A stretch of DNA of 64,000 bases. Origin: Janthinobacterium agaricidamnosum (GTDB lineage Bacteria; Pseudomonadota; Gammaproteobacteria; Burkholderiales; Burkholderiaceae_D). Below, piece after piece: positions 43,861 to 53,591 of the stretch. The stretch spans positions 5,828,001 to 5,892,000 of the forward strand of contig NZ_CP033019.1 of the NCBI RefSeq assembly GCF_003667705.1, given 5' to 3'. Position 1 is the stretch's first letter, and each line of letters begins with the position of its first letter. Below the pieces are notes generated by a model. It saw nothing but the letters and a program-made list of their open reading frames with translations. It was not told the origin of the DNA and did no database searches. Position numbers and translations under genes: made by a program.

Positions 43861-44214
43861 ATGCCGCCCTTCTGGAACAAACGGGAACGGGGACGGCAGG
43901 GGGAAGACGATGCGCTCGCGTATCTGTTGCTGCAAGGCTTGGCGCTGCTGGAACGCAATTATCTGTGCAAGGGCGGCGAACTGGACCTGATCATGCGCGA
44001 TGGCGCCTCCATCGTCTTCGTCGAAGTGCGGCTGCGCAGCAGTGCCAGCTTCGGCGGCGCCCTGGCCAGCATCACGCCCGCCAAGCAGCGGCGCATGGTG
44101 GTGGCCGCGCAAACCTGGCTGCTGGGACAAAAAACCGTGCCGCCATGCCGCTTCGACGCGCTGGCCATCGATGGCGGGCGCATCAGCTGGCTGAAGAACA
44201 TCCTCGATATGTAA
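43861..44214 (+). CDS. yraN: YraN family protein (UPF0102, endonuclease-like fold)
   Basis: A 117-residue protein of the restriction-endonuclease-like UPF0102 family. RQGEDDALAYLLLQGL, GELDLIMRDG and VFVEVRLRS carry the E...ExD...ExR pattern of the fold. Biochemical activity is not established. The ATG 43861 follows AAGGAC; the frame is open upstream across the end of lpoA, but that part is not family-like. Second gene of the lpoA block. Confidence 0.92.
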   Translation: MPPFWNKRERGRQGEDDALAYLLLQGLALLERNYLCKGGELDLIMRDGASIVFVEVRLRSSASFGGALASITPAKQRRMVVAAQTWLLGQKTVPPCRFDALAIDGGRISWLKNILDM

Positions 44215-45547
<1,333 letters not shown>

Positions 45548-45591
45548 ACGCCTCCGCCGTTTGACCTACGGCGCCAGACTGACGATGCGTC

Positions 45592-45597
45592 TATAAT
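45592..45597 (+). promoter_or_regulatory. Perfect -10 box (TATAAT) upstream of the thioredoxin-like gene
   Basis: TATAAT lies 36 bases before the ATG at 45634. TTGACC at 45561 is too far away (25-bp spacer), and no -35 at normal distance is convincing. Confidence 0.4.
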
Positions 45598-45633
45598 GGC
45601 CGCATCGTTGCTCTACATTAGTGAAACTTTGCC

Positions 45634-46155
45634 ATGTCCACTTCGCCCTCCGCAAGCAAGTCCTGGATCAAGCCAGCCCTCATCGCCGTGTTCGTGGCGG
45701 GCGTGGCGGCGGCCGGCTATCTGTCGCTGAACGACAAGCAACGCGCGCCGGACGTGACTTTCCACGGCATCCATGGCGAGAAGATCACCTCGGCCAGCCT
45801 GCGCGGCAAGGTGGTGATGGTCAATTTCTGGGCCACTTCGTGCACCACCTGCGTGGCGGAAATGCCGGACATGGTCGACACCTACAACAAGTACAAGGGG
45901 CAGGGCCTGGAATTCGTGGCCGTGGCCATGAAATACGATCCGGCCAACTACGTGCTGAATTTCGCCGAAACACGCCAGCTGCCGTTCAAGGTGGCGCTCG
46001 ACGTGACGGGCGAGGCGGCCAAGGCCTACGGCGACGTGGCCCTCACGCCCACCACCTTCGTGCTCGACAAGCAGGGCAAGATCCTCAAGCGCTACGTGGG
46101 CAAGCCGGAATTTGCCGAACTGCACAAATTGCTCGAAACGGCCATCGCGGGATAA
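45634..46155 (+). CDS. TlpA/ResA-type membrane-anchored thioredoxin
   Basis: A 173-residue protein with an N-terminal membrane anchor (residues 12-31) and a periplasmic thioredoxin fold. The redox motif is C70-T-T-C73 in WATSCTTCVAEMP, with the cis-proline region LTPTTFVLD. Such proteins reduce apocytochrome c or other periplasmic cysteines. It has its own possible promoter and stands alone between dolP and the sigma factor gene. Confidence 0.9.
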   Translation: MSTSPSASKSWIKPALIAVFVAGVAAAGYLSLNDKQRAPDVTFHGIHGEKITSASLRGKVVMVNFWATSCTTCVAEMPDMVDTYNKYKGQGLEFVAVAMKYDPANYVLNFAETRQLPFKVALDVTGEAAKAYGDVALTPTTFVLDKQGKILKRYVGKPEFAELHKLLETAIAG

Positions 46156-46172
46156 CACGGCACAAAACCCTG

Positions 46173-46200
46173 TTGCCAAGCGTTGTCAATCTGTTATAAC
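46173..46200 (+). promoter_or_regulatory. Putative sigma-70 promoter of the ECF sigma/anti-sigma operon
   Basis: -35 TTGCCA (46173-46178), 16-bp spacer and -10 TATAAC (46195-46200), 40 bases before the GTG start. ECF sigma factors often autoregulate from a different promoter type, so this would give basal expression. Confidence 0.5.
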
Positions 46201-46240
46201 CTTCCCAGGCGTGATCCCATTCACCTTGTGAAGGCCAGCC

Positions 46241-46831
46241 GTGTCCCCAGCCGCTCAATCGCTCGACCCGCAGCAACTGAAAACCTGGCTGCTTGCCACC
46301 GGGAACAAGGACGCCACGGCGTTCCGCCAGCTATATAACTCCACATCATCGAAACTGTTTGGCTTCGCGCTGCGTATATTGCATAAGCAAGAGCTCGCTG
46401 AAGAAGCCTTGCAAGAGGGTTTTGTCGCCATCTGGAACAACGCCGCCGCTTACCAGAGCCATCTGGCCGCGCCGATGACCTGGATGGCCACCATCGTGCG
46501 CAACAAGGCGTTCGATGTGCTGCGGCGCAGCGACGATACCGTGGAAATCGATGCCGAACAGTTTGATAGCGAAGTCATGAATGCACTCCGGGACCCCCAG
46601 GCCACGCCGATCGAATCACTGCAGATGAGCGGTGACGCCAAGGCGCTGGCGTTTTGCATGTCGGCCCTGGAAGGGCTGCACCGGCAGGTGGTCGCCCTGG
46701 CGTTTTATCACGACCTGTCGCACAGCGAAGTGGCGCAGCAGATGTCGCTGCCGATCGGCACCGTGAAGACGTGGATACGCCGCAGCCTGGAACGGCTGCG
46801 CACGTGCCTGGCGAAACGGGAGGCATCATGA
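46241..46831 (+). CDS. ECF-type RNA polymerase sigma factor
   Basis: A 196-residue sigma-70 family protein. Region 2 spans about 25-95 (FRQLYNSTSSKLFGFALRIL...WNNAAAY...MTWMATIVRNKAFDVLRR) and region 4 about 135-190 (HRQVVALAFYHDLSHSEVAQQMSLPIGTVKTWIRRSLERL). The start is a GTG with AAGG upstream. It overlaps the anti-sigma gene by four bases (ATGA). The target regulon is unknown; neighbouring genes do not define it. Confidence 0.93.
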   Translation: MSPAAQSLDPQQLKTWLLATGNKDATAFRQLYNSTSSKLFGFALRILHKQELAEEALQEGFVAIWNNAAAYQSHLAAPMTWMATIVRNKAFDVLRRSDDTVEIDAEQFDSEVMNALRDPQATPIESLQMSGDAKALAFCMSALEGLHRQVVALAFYHDLSHSEVAQQMSLPIGTVKTWIRRSLERLRTCLAKREAS

Positions 46832-47523
46832 ATATCCGCGGCAATGACGCGCTGCGCCAGAAACTGGCGTCCGAATACGTGCTGGGCACCCTGAAAGGGG
46901 GCGCGCGGCGGCGTTTCGAAGGCTGGCTGCACAACGACGCCGATTTGCGCAATATCACGGCCGAATGGCGCCAGCGCCTGGAACCGATGGCCGAATTCGC
47001 CACGCCCGTGGCGCCGCCCAAGCGCGTGTGGCAGCAGATCGAGCAGCGCCTGCACCTGAAGCCGCAGGGCGGCTGGGCGTTGTGGCGCGATGCGCTGTCG
47101 TTCTGGCGTGGCCTGGGCATGGCGTCGAGCGCCATCGCCGCCTTGCTGGTGATCGTCTTGGCCACGCGCGTGATGGACGCGCCGCAGATCAGCTATGTCG
47201 CCAGCCTGACGGACGAGAAGGCGCAAACGGCATTGGTGCTGACGGCCGACAGCCGCCACGGCGCGCTCGAGGTGCGCATGGTGGCCAACGCGCCCGTGCC
47301 AAGTGATAAGGATCTGGAACTGTGGGCCGTGCCAAAGAGCGGCAACCCGCGCTCCCTGGGCTTGCTGGCGGACAAGGGCAATGTGAAACTGGCCCTGTCC
47401 CAGCGCGCCATCGGCAACGACGTGGCCTTGCTGGCCGTCACCCTGGAGCCGAAAGGCGGTTCGCCGAATCCGAACGGACCGACGGGACCAATCTTGTATA
47501 AAGGTAACTGGGTAAAAATTTAA
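46828..47523 (+). CDS. Anti-sigma factor, RskA family
   Basis: A 231-residue protein. The N-terminal cytoplasmic domain (LASEYVLGTLKGGARRRFEGWL) is typical of zinc-free anti-sigma factors of the RskA/FecR-adjacent group. One membrane segment at about 85-105 (GMASSAIAALLVIVLATRV) is followed by a periplasmic RskA domain (LELWAVPKSGNPRSLGLL). The ATGA overlap with the sigma gene means coupled translation, as expected for a sigma/anti-sigma pair. Confidence 0.9.
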   Translation: MNIRGNDALRQKLASEYVLGTLKGGARRRFEGWLHNDADLRNITAEWRQRLEPMAEFATPVAPPKRVWQQIEQRLHLKPQGGWALWRDALSFWRGLGMASSAIAALLVIVLATRVMDAPQISYVASLTDEKAQTALVLTADSRHGALEVRMVANAPVPSDKDLELWAVPKSGNPRSLGLLADKGNVKLALSQRAIGNDVALLAVTLEPKGGSPNPNGPTGPILYKGNWVKI

Positions 47524-47540
47524 CCCTAACGCAAAAATCC

Positions 47541-47567
47541 GGGGTCAGACCCGTCGGGTCTGACCCC
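47541..47567. repeat. GGGGTCAGACCC palindrome between convergent genes
   Basis: GGGGTCAGACCC and GGGTCTGACCCC form a 12-bp perfect stem with a 3-base loop. It lies 18 bases after the anti-sigma stop and 25 bases before the stop of the thioesterase remnant on the other strand. It lacks a U-run. Sequences of this form are, as I recall, dispersed widely in proteobacterial genomes. Confidence 0.65.
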
Positions 47568-47591
47568 AGCAGTTGATTTGGGTTGCTTACC

Positions 47592-48015
47592 TTACTTTGG
47601 ATACAGAATCATCTGCGTGCAGCGGAACAGGGCAATCGTCTTGCCCGTTTCCTTGCTTTTCACCACGGCATCCCACACTTGCGTGTTGCGGCCCTTGTGC
47701 TCGACTTTCGCCGTGCAGATCAGCGTGCCTTCACGGGCAGTGCCCAGGTGGTTCGATTTCAGTTCGATGGTGGTGAAATTCGTCGCGCCTTCGGCGCAGG
47801 TTGACGATGCAGCCATAGCCGGACGCCGTGTCGGCCAGGGTCACGACGCTGCCCGCGTGCAGGTAGCCGTTCGGCGCCAGCAGGTGCGGCAACACGGGCA
47901 ATTCCGCCGTCAGCTGGCCGTCGCCCACGGCCGTGATGACGATGCCCAGGTGGCCGGGCAGGCGGCCCGTGCCGCGTTCATTCAACATTGCTACGGTGAT
48001 GTCGGGATTGCTCAT
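47592..48015 (-). pseudogene. PaaI-type hotdog thioesterase, frameshifted
   Basis: Two overlapping frames together make one hotdog-fold thioesterase of about 140 residues. The 5' part (from 48015) gives LPVLPHLLAPNGYLHAGSVVTLADTASGYGC, with the catalytic Asp of the PaaI family. The 3' part, in another frame, continues with EGATNFTTIELKSNHLGTAR to MILYPK. The frame changes at about 47793-47800 by one missing base (or two extra). The uninterrupted 5' frame instead ends in RRRRDEFHHHRTEIE. This is a real frameshift or a sequencing error; both halves are well conserved, so the change is recent. Confidence 0.8.
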
Positions 48016-48105
48016 GCTGGTCCTTGTGCGGGTGGGTCCGGACAGCGGATCTGCCGGAAAATACTATGATGATAGCAACTTTCCCCGCAACGGTTTGGCC
48101 GCCGC

Positions 48106-49263
48106 TTATTTCCGGCCGCGCCGCCGTTTCCACCACACCAGGGTCCCCGTCAGCAGGAACAGCAAGGGCATCAGGCCAAACAGCGTAATGAAGGCGCGCC
48201 CGGCCACGCCAAACGCCTGGCCCGAATGCAGGGGGAATTGCCAGCCCAGGAAAACGTCTCCGGCCGGCGCCCGCAAGGGATCGCGTATGCGCAGGGGCAA
48301 GCCGCTGCGCGCATCGAGGGTGATGCGCGTGGCGCCGTCGCCGTGGGCGATCTCGCCGGGCTGGCGCACGCGCACGTCGTACGGCTGGTCCTTTTTCGCC
48401 GGCAACACGATGCGCGACACGCGCGCCTGCGGATACAGCTGCTGCGCGGCGGCCATGGCCTGGCCCGCATCGAGCACGGCGCCGTCCTGGGCCACATTCT
48501 TCAGTTTGACGGTATCGGGCACCGTCGACACGAGCTCCACCAGGGGCACGATCAATTGCGGCAAATTGAAATAGATGCCGGAAAAGGCGAGCACGGCCAG
48601 CACGGGCGCGGCAAAGAAGCCCGCCGCCTTGTGAAACGTGTAATTAAAACGGGGCCAGGAGCCGCCATGCGACACGGTCAGGGCGCGCCGGATCGCCGTC
48701 CACTGCAGGCGCGGCCACCACAGATAAATGCCGCTCAGGGCCATCAGCAGCAGGGCCACGCCCGAGATACCCGTGATGGTCTTGCCCACGTCGCCGGACA
48801 GTAAATAGCGGTGCAAATGAAACATGCCCGACATGAACAAGGGGCGCGAGAGGCCGAAGCGCCCCCAGTCGCGCTCGCCTTTGACTTGCAGGGTGTACGG
48901 GTCGACCATCACCTGGCGCACGATGGCCTGGCTGAACGGGGACGGTTTGCTAGTCTGGCGGTACGAGGCCACGTACACGTCGCGCGCGTCGGCGGGCGGA
49001 TTGAGCTGGCTCGGCTTGCCGTAGGCGGGGTCGGCCGTAAGCTGGTCCACCACCGCCTGCACCGTGCGCGGCGTCACCTGAAACACCTGGCCCGGCGCGG
49101 GCGTGCTCGCCTGCAACAAATTCGGATTCAGATAAGCGTCGAGTTCCGGCATCCAGGCGATGGCGGAACCCGTCAAACCCAGCAGGACAAACAGGGCGCC
49201 GAACCACAGGCCCACGTACAGGTGCAGTTTGCTGAGCAACCACTTGATCGAGCGTTGTGACAT
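48106..49263 (-). CDS. PepSY-associated membrane protein (PiuB-like)
   Basis: A 385-residue inner-membrane protein. The first membrane segment is LHLYVGLWFGALFVLLGLTG, two others follow in the middle (GISGVALLLMALSGIYLWW and FFAAPVLAVLAFSGIYFNL) and one lies near the end, before a basic tail (WWKRRRGRK). A PepSY domain follows the first segment. Relatives are found with TonB-dependent siderophore receptors, where they may reduce ferric siderophores. A TonB receptor lies 2 kb away on the other strand. No Fur box was seen upstream. Confidence 0.88.
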   Translation of the reverse strand: MSQRSIKWLLSKLHLYVGLWFGALFVLLGLTGSAIAWMPELDAYLNPNLLQASTPAPGQVFQVTPRTVQAVVDQLTADPAYGKPSQLNPPADARDVYVASYRQTSKPSPFSQAIVRQVMVDPYTLQVKGERDWGRFGLSRPLFMSGMFHLHRYLLSGDVGKTITGISGVALLLMALSGIYLWWPRLQWTAIRRALTVSHGGSWPRFNYTFHKAAGFFAAPVLAVLAFSGIYFNLPQLIVPLVELVSTVPDTVKLKNVAQDGAVLDAGQAMAAAQQLYPQARVSRIVLPAKKDQPYDVRVRQPGEIAHGDGATRITLDARSGLPLRIRDPLRAPAGDVFLGWQFPLHSGQAFGVAGRAFITLFGLMPLLFLLTGTLVWWKRRRGRK

Positions 49264-49434
49264 GGAAACTTTGGGAAATTTGGGCTGCGAAACGATAGCA
49301 TGAAAGCCCCACAGTGAAAATCATGCACGGTCAGAAAGCGGCAAACCGCACAACACGCTCATGCGAACGTCTGAAATAGGATAAAACGAGCGTTTCGGCA
49401 CCATCAGCGAGCGCATCGGCATCGCGGGTAAATA

Positions 49435-49462
49435 TTGCACGGCATACACTTTCCCCTATACT
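49435..49462 (+). promoter_or_regulatory. Putative promoter of the PEBP-AraC pair
   Basis: -35 TTGCAC (49435-49440), 16-bp spacer and -10 TATACT (49457-49462). The ATG at 49479 follows with AAAGGA in between. Confidence 0.55.
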
Positions 49463-49478
49463 TATCGAAAGGAAAACC

Positions 49479-50024
49479 ATGACTACCTCCCGCCTCTTCG
49501 CCGCCACCTTGGGCCTCGCCCTTCACCTGGGCGCCCACGCTGCCGATTTCACGGTGACCAGCACCGACATCGCCCCCGGCCAGCGCCTGGCGAGCGCGCA
49601 AGTATTCCAGGGCTTCGGCTGCACGGGCGGCAACCTGTCGCCGCAATTGTCATGGAGCAACGCACCGGCCGGCACCAAAAGCTACGCCGTCACCCTGTAC
49701 GACCCGGACGCGCCCACGGGCAGCGGCTGGTGGCACTGGAGCGTATTCAATGTGCCGACCAGCACCACGTCCTTGCCTGCGGGAACGACAACCGCCACCT
49801 TGCCGGCCGGCGCCGTACAAGGGCGCAACGATTACGGCGACAGCGCCTACGGCGGCGCCTGCCCGCCACCGGGCGACCAGGCCCACCGCTACCAGATCAC
49901 GGTGTGGGCGCTGAAAACGGACAAGCTGCCGCTGGACCAGCACGCCAGCGGCGCCATGCTGGGCTACATGCTCAATGCCAACGCGCTGGGCAAGGCACAA
50001 CTGACGGGACTGTATGGCAGATGA
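49479..50024 (+). CDS. YbhB/YbcL-family (PEBP, Raf kinase inhibitor-like) exported protein
   Basis: A 181-residue protein with a signal peptide ending AHA-ADF. The PEBP signature DPDAPTGSGWWHWSVFN and GPCPP-like YGGACPPPGDQAHRY ligand-site blocks are present. The bacterial role is unknown. AAAGGA precedes the start. It overlaps the AraC regulator gene by 11 bases. Confidence 0.92.
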   Translation: MTTSRLFAATLGLALHLGAHAADFTVTSTDIAPGQRLASAQVFQGFGCTGGNLSPQLSWSNAPAGTKSYAVTLYDPDAPTGSGWWHWSVFNVPTSTTSLPAGTTTATLPAGAVQGRNDYGDSAYGGACPPPGDQAHRYQITVWALKTDKLPLDQHASGAMLGYMLNANALGKAQLTGLYGR

Positions 50025-50835
50025 CATGGAAGCGGTGGCCCTGAGCGAGCTGCGCATCGCCCACGGCACCATCGAGGCGCGCCGCGCGCAAACCCTGCGC
50101 CGCGTGCCCGTCTTCCAGAGCGCCCTGTGCCGCGTGCGGCAAGGAACCAAGCTGCTGGAATGGGGGGCACGCCAGGCGCGCGCCGGCACGCACGACGTGG
50201 TGCTGATGCCGGCGGGACAGGAACTGGGCGTAGCCAACCTGCCTGGCGCGCAAGGCTACCGCGCGGAAGTGCTGAGTTTTTCGCCGGCCCTGATCGCCCG
50301 TTTCCGCGCGCGCCATGGCGGCCTCGTCGATACCCAGCTGCGCCAGGCGGCCACGGCCAGCCTGTGCGTGCCGCTCGATGCCCACGCGGCGGTGGCCTGG
50401 GACCAGCTGACGGCCAGCCTGGCGGGCAGTACACCGCCCGCGCTGCTGGCGCACCAGGCGGAAGGCTTGCTGCTGGCCCTGGCACTGGGCGGCCATTGCG
50501 GCCCGCTGTTGCTGGACCGCCGCGATCCGCTGGCCGCGCGCGTGCAGCAAGTGCTGCTGCTGGACCCGGGCGCCGACTGGAGCGTGACCAAGGTTGCCAG
50601 CCATCTGCACCTGGGCGCCTCGACCCTGCGCCGCCAGCTGGCCCTGGAACAGCGTCACTTCCGCGCCATCCTGGAAGACGTGCGCCTGGGACTGGCCTTG
50701 CAGGAATTGCAATCTGGCATCTTACCCATCGGCGACATCGCCGCCGCCTGCGGCTACGCCTCGCCCTCGCGCTTCGCGGCCCGTTTCCGCCAGCATTACG
50801 GCCTGTCGCCGCGCGACCTGCGCGCCACCTTGTAA
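50014..50835 (+). CDS. AraC-family transcriptional regulator
   Basis: A 273-residue protein. The C-terminal two-HTH domain is clear: DWSVTKVASHLHLGASTLRR and IGDIAAACGYASPSRFAARFRQHYGLSPRDLR. The N-terminal 160 residues form a divergent AraC effector domain. It overlaps the PEBP gene, so the two are co-expressed. A second ATG at 50026 could be the start instead. Confidence 0.9.
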   Translation: MADDMEAVALSELRIAHGTIEARRAQTLRRVPVFQSALCRVRQGTKLLEWGARQARAGTHDVVLMPAGQELGVANLPGAQGYRAEVLSFSPALIARFRARHGGLVDTQLRQAATASLCVPLDAHAAVAWDQLTASLAGSTPPALLAHQAEGLLLALALGGHCGPLLLDRRDPLAARVQQVLLLDPGADWSVTKVASHLHLGASTLRRQLALEQRHFRAILEDVRLGLALQELQSGILPIGDIAAACGYASPSRFAARFRQHYGLSPRDLRATL

Positions 50836-50866
50836 GCCCGCTCTGGCGCAAATCAAGCAACAAGCG

Positions 50867-50896
50867 CTGACAGCGGGACGATTTTCTTGCTACTAT
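50867..50896 (+). promoter_or_regulatory. Putative promoter of the small HLH/CxxC protein and TonB receptor
   Basis: -35 CTGACA (50867-50872), 18-bp spacer and -10 TACTAT (50891-50896). The ATG at 50903 is at the distance expected for the transcription start, so the mRNA may be leaderless. Confidence 0.5.
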
Positions 50897-50902
50897 GCGC
50901 CC

Positions 50903-51241
50903 ATGTCTTCCCGCCAGCCATCCCGCAAGCCTTACCCGGCGTCCGCCCTCGCGCGCACGCCGTGGCAGCTGTGCGTGGCGCTGTTCAGTGCGCTGGCCCT
51001 CGTGTTCCTGCTGTCGACGGCCGCCTCGCACCTGCACAAGACGACGCTCGACGCGGAAGAGTGCGCGCTGTGCGCCACGGTCATCGACAAGGTGGCCGAC
51101 ATCGCCGTGCCGCCGGCCATCGCCGAGCCGCCCGCCCAGTTACTGCCGTACCGCCTGCTGGCCCTCGCGCCCGCTACCCTGGCGCCCGTCGCCGTCCTCG
51201 TCCTGCCGCCCGTGCGCGGCCCGCCTGCCGCCTCACTGTAG
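50903..51241 (+). CDS. Small membrane-associated protein with HLH and CxxC residues, unknown function
   Basis: A 112-residue protein. A membrane segment at about 23-43 (WQLCVALFSALALVFLLSTA) is followed directly by SHLHKTTLDAEECALCATVIDKVADIAVP, with two His and two Cys that could bind a metal. A Pro/Ala-rich C-terminus follows. The pattern recalls DUF2946-like proteins that often precede metal-related TonB receptors, but I cannot assign it firmly. The TonB receptor starts 92 bases downstream on the same strand. Confidence 0.6.
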   Translation: MSSRQPSRKPYPASALARTPWQLCVALFSALALVFLLSTAASHLHKTTLDAEECALCATVIDKVADIAVPPAIAEPPAQLLPYRLLALAPATLAPVAVLVLPPVRGPPAASL

Positions 51242-51333
51242 TTCTCACGCTGTTTTTATCCTTTTCAGGCTGCCCCTTGCCGCACTTTGATGCGCGCCGG
51301 GCCGCCTGGCGTTGACTATTTTCGAGGTTTACC

Positions 51334-53490
51334 ATGCAACACACTCCACGTCTGAGCGCGCTGTCGCTCGCCCTTGCCAGCCTGTTTACCGTTTCCGCCC
51401 ATGCCGCCGAGCCTGCCGAAGCCAGTACCGATGCCGCCCCACCGGAAATGCAAAAGGTCGAAGTCACCTCCGCCCATCTGAAAAGCGCGCGCATCGAACT
51501 GTCGCCGAAAGTCGGCACCACCATCTACAGCATCGACAGCCACATGGTCGACATGCTGGGCCAGGGCGACAACACGCCGTTCAATGAAGTGCTGCTGCGC
51601 CTGCCGGGCGTGTCGCAGGATTCAAAGGGCTCCGGCGCCCTGCACGTGCGCGACGACCATGCCAACGTACAATACCGCATCAACGGCGTGCAGTTGCCCG
51701 AAAGCATCAGCGGCTTCGGCCAGTCGATCGACACGCGCTTGATCGACAAGACGGATTTCATGACGGGCGCCTTGCCGGCCCAGTTCGGCCTGCGCACGGC
51801 CGGCATCGTCGATATTGAAACGAAGGAAGGCGGCTTGAGCCCTGGCGGGCGCATCGGCATCATGGTGGGCAGCCACGACCACGTGGAGCCGAGTGCCGAA
51901 TTTTTCGGCAGCGTGGGCAAGTTCAATTACTACCTGTCCGGCAGCTATCTGGGTAATTCCCTGGGCGTGGAAAACCCGCAAGCCACGCGCAGCGCCCTGC
52001 ACGACAAGACGCGCCAGAACAAATCGTTCGGCAGCCTGTCGTATTTCCTTGATGACAACACGCGACTGGGCGCCATGTTCGGCACCTATAACGGCCGCTT
52101 CCAGATCCCGAACAACCCGGACCAGGCGCCGGCATTCAGCTTGGCCGGCCACAGCGATGCGCAGGCGGGCACGTCCAGCATCGCTTCCTCGCAGCTGAAT
52201 GAAAACCAGCGCGAAGTGAACCGTTTTCTCGTGCTGTCGCTGCAAAAAAGCCTGGGCGACGTCAATTACCAGGTGTCGGCCTTCCACCAGTATTCGGAAC
52301 TGCACTTCACGCCCGACGCCATCGGCGACCTGATCTACAACGGCGTGGCCTCGGACTCGCGCCGCGCGAACAGCGCTTCCGGTGCCCAGTTCGACATCAG
52401 CTACAAGTTGCACCAGGACCACACCGTGCGCGCGGGCCTGGCCTACACGCGCCAGAAAACGACGAGCGACAACACGGTGGCCGTCTTCCCCGCCATGGAC
52501 GGCGCGCAAACCTCCACCACGCCGGTCAGCATTCTGGACAACAGCGGCAAGACGGGCACCCTGGCCAGTGTCTACCTGCAGGATGAATGGCATATCAGCA
52601 AACCGCTGACCCTGAACTACGGCGCCCGCTTCGACAAGGTCTCGGCCTACACGAGCGAACAGCAATGGAGCCCGCGCGTCAACCTGGCCTACCAGATCGC
52701 GCCGGGCACGGCCCTGCACGCGGGCTATTCGCGCTACTTCACGCCGCCGCCGCAGGAACTGGCGGCGCAAGCCAGTATCGACCTGTACGCGAACACGACG
52801 AATGCGCCGGCAATCGGCCAGTCCGACAACGTCAAGGCCGAGCGCACGCATTACTACGATATCGGCATCAGCCACCAGGTCAATTCAAAACTGACCGTGA
52901 CGGCCGATGTATATTATAAAAAGATTAATAACCTGCTCGACGAAGGCCAGTTCGGCCAGGCGTTGATCCTGACGCCGTTCAACTATGCGGACGGCTACGC
53001 CAAGGGCCTGGAGCTGTCCGCCATCTACAGCGAGAAAAACTGGGGCCTGTTCCTCAACGCCAGCACGCAAAAGGCGCAGGGCCGCAACATCAATTCGGGG
53101 CAAGCCCTGTTTGGCGCCGATGAGTTGAACTACATCAGCCAGCACTATGTCTACCTCGATCATGACCAGAAATACACGCTGTCGGGTGGCGGCCACTATC
53201 ACTTCGGCGATTCGCAAGTGAGCGCTGACTTCCTCTACGGCAGCGGCCTGCGCATGACGCCGGACGGCGGCGCACCGAATTCCGGCCATTTGCCGAGTTA
53301 CTTCACCGTCAACACGGCGCTCACGCACACGTGGAAGAACACGCCGGTGGGCAAGGTGGAAGGACGGCTGGCCCTGATCAACCTGTTCGACAAGTCGTAT
53401 TTGCTGCGCGACGGTTCCGGCGTGGGCGTGGGAGCGCCGCAGTATGGCGCCCGCCGCAGCATCTACGCCGGCCTGTCCACCAGTTTTTAA
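51334..53490 (+). CDS. TonB-dependent outer-membrane receptor
   Basis: A 718-residue protein with a signal peptide ending SAHA-AEP and a plug domain at about 50-170 (NEVLLRLPGVSQDSKGSGALHVRDDHANVQYRINGV is reduced here to its key residues LPGVSQD and INGV). A 22-strand barrel ends in the terminal Phe (GLSTSF). No carboxypeptidase-like N-terminal domain is present. The substrate is unknown; the small His/Cys protein upstream and the PepSY protein nearby hint at a metal or metal chelate. GAGGT precedes the start. Confidence 0.92.
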   Translation: MQHTPRLSALSLALASLFTVSAHAAEPAEASTDAAPPEMQKVEVTSAHLKSARIELSPKVGTTIYSIDSHMVDMLGQGDNTPFNEVLLRLPGVSQDSKGSGALHVRDDHANVQYRINGVQLPESISGFGQSIDTRLIDKTDFMTGALPAQFGLRTAGIVDIETKEGGLSPGGRIGIMVGSHDHVEPSAEFFGSVGKFNYYLSGSYLGNSLGVENPQATRSALHDKTRQNKSFGSLSYFLDDNTRLGAMFGTYNGRFQIPNNPDQAPAFSLAGHSDAQAGTSSIASSQLNENQREVNRFLVLSLQKSLGDVNYQVSAFHQYSELHFTPDAIGDLIYNGVASDSRRANSASGAQFDISYKLHQDHTVRAGLAYTRQKTTSDNTVAVFPAMDGAQTSTTPVSILDNSGKTGTLASVYLQDEWHISKPLTLNYGARFDKVSAYTSEQQWSPRVNLAYQIAPGTALHAGYSRYFTPPPQELAAQASIDLYANTTNAPAIGQSDNVKAERTHYYDIGISHQVNSKLTVTADVYYKKINNLLDEGQFGQALILTPFNYADGYAKGLELSAIYSEKNWGLFLNASTQKAQGRNINSGQALFGADELNYISQHYVYLDHDQKYTLSGGGHYHFGDSQVSADFLYGSGLRMTPDGGAPNSGHLPSYFTVNTALTHTWKNTPVGKVEGRLALINLFDKSYLLRDGSGVGVGAPQYGARRSIYAGLSTSF

Positions 53491-53513
53491 CCGTTACCAC
53501 CGTTACGCGCGAA

Positions 53514-53545
53514 GACAGCGGCAGGGAGCAACGCCTGCCGCTGTC
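53514..53545. terminator. Stem-loop between convergent genes, possible bidirectional terminator
   Basis: GACAGCGGCAGG and CCTGCCGCTGTC form a perfect 12-bp stem with an 8-base loop, between the TonB receptor stop and the GNAT toxin stop. There is no U-run, so termination may be weak or Rho-assisted. Confidence 0.55.
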
Positions 53546-53591
53546 GGTTGCCGTTAAGAAACGATCTCGTGGCGTCTATCGGGATGCTGTT

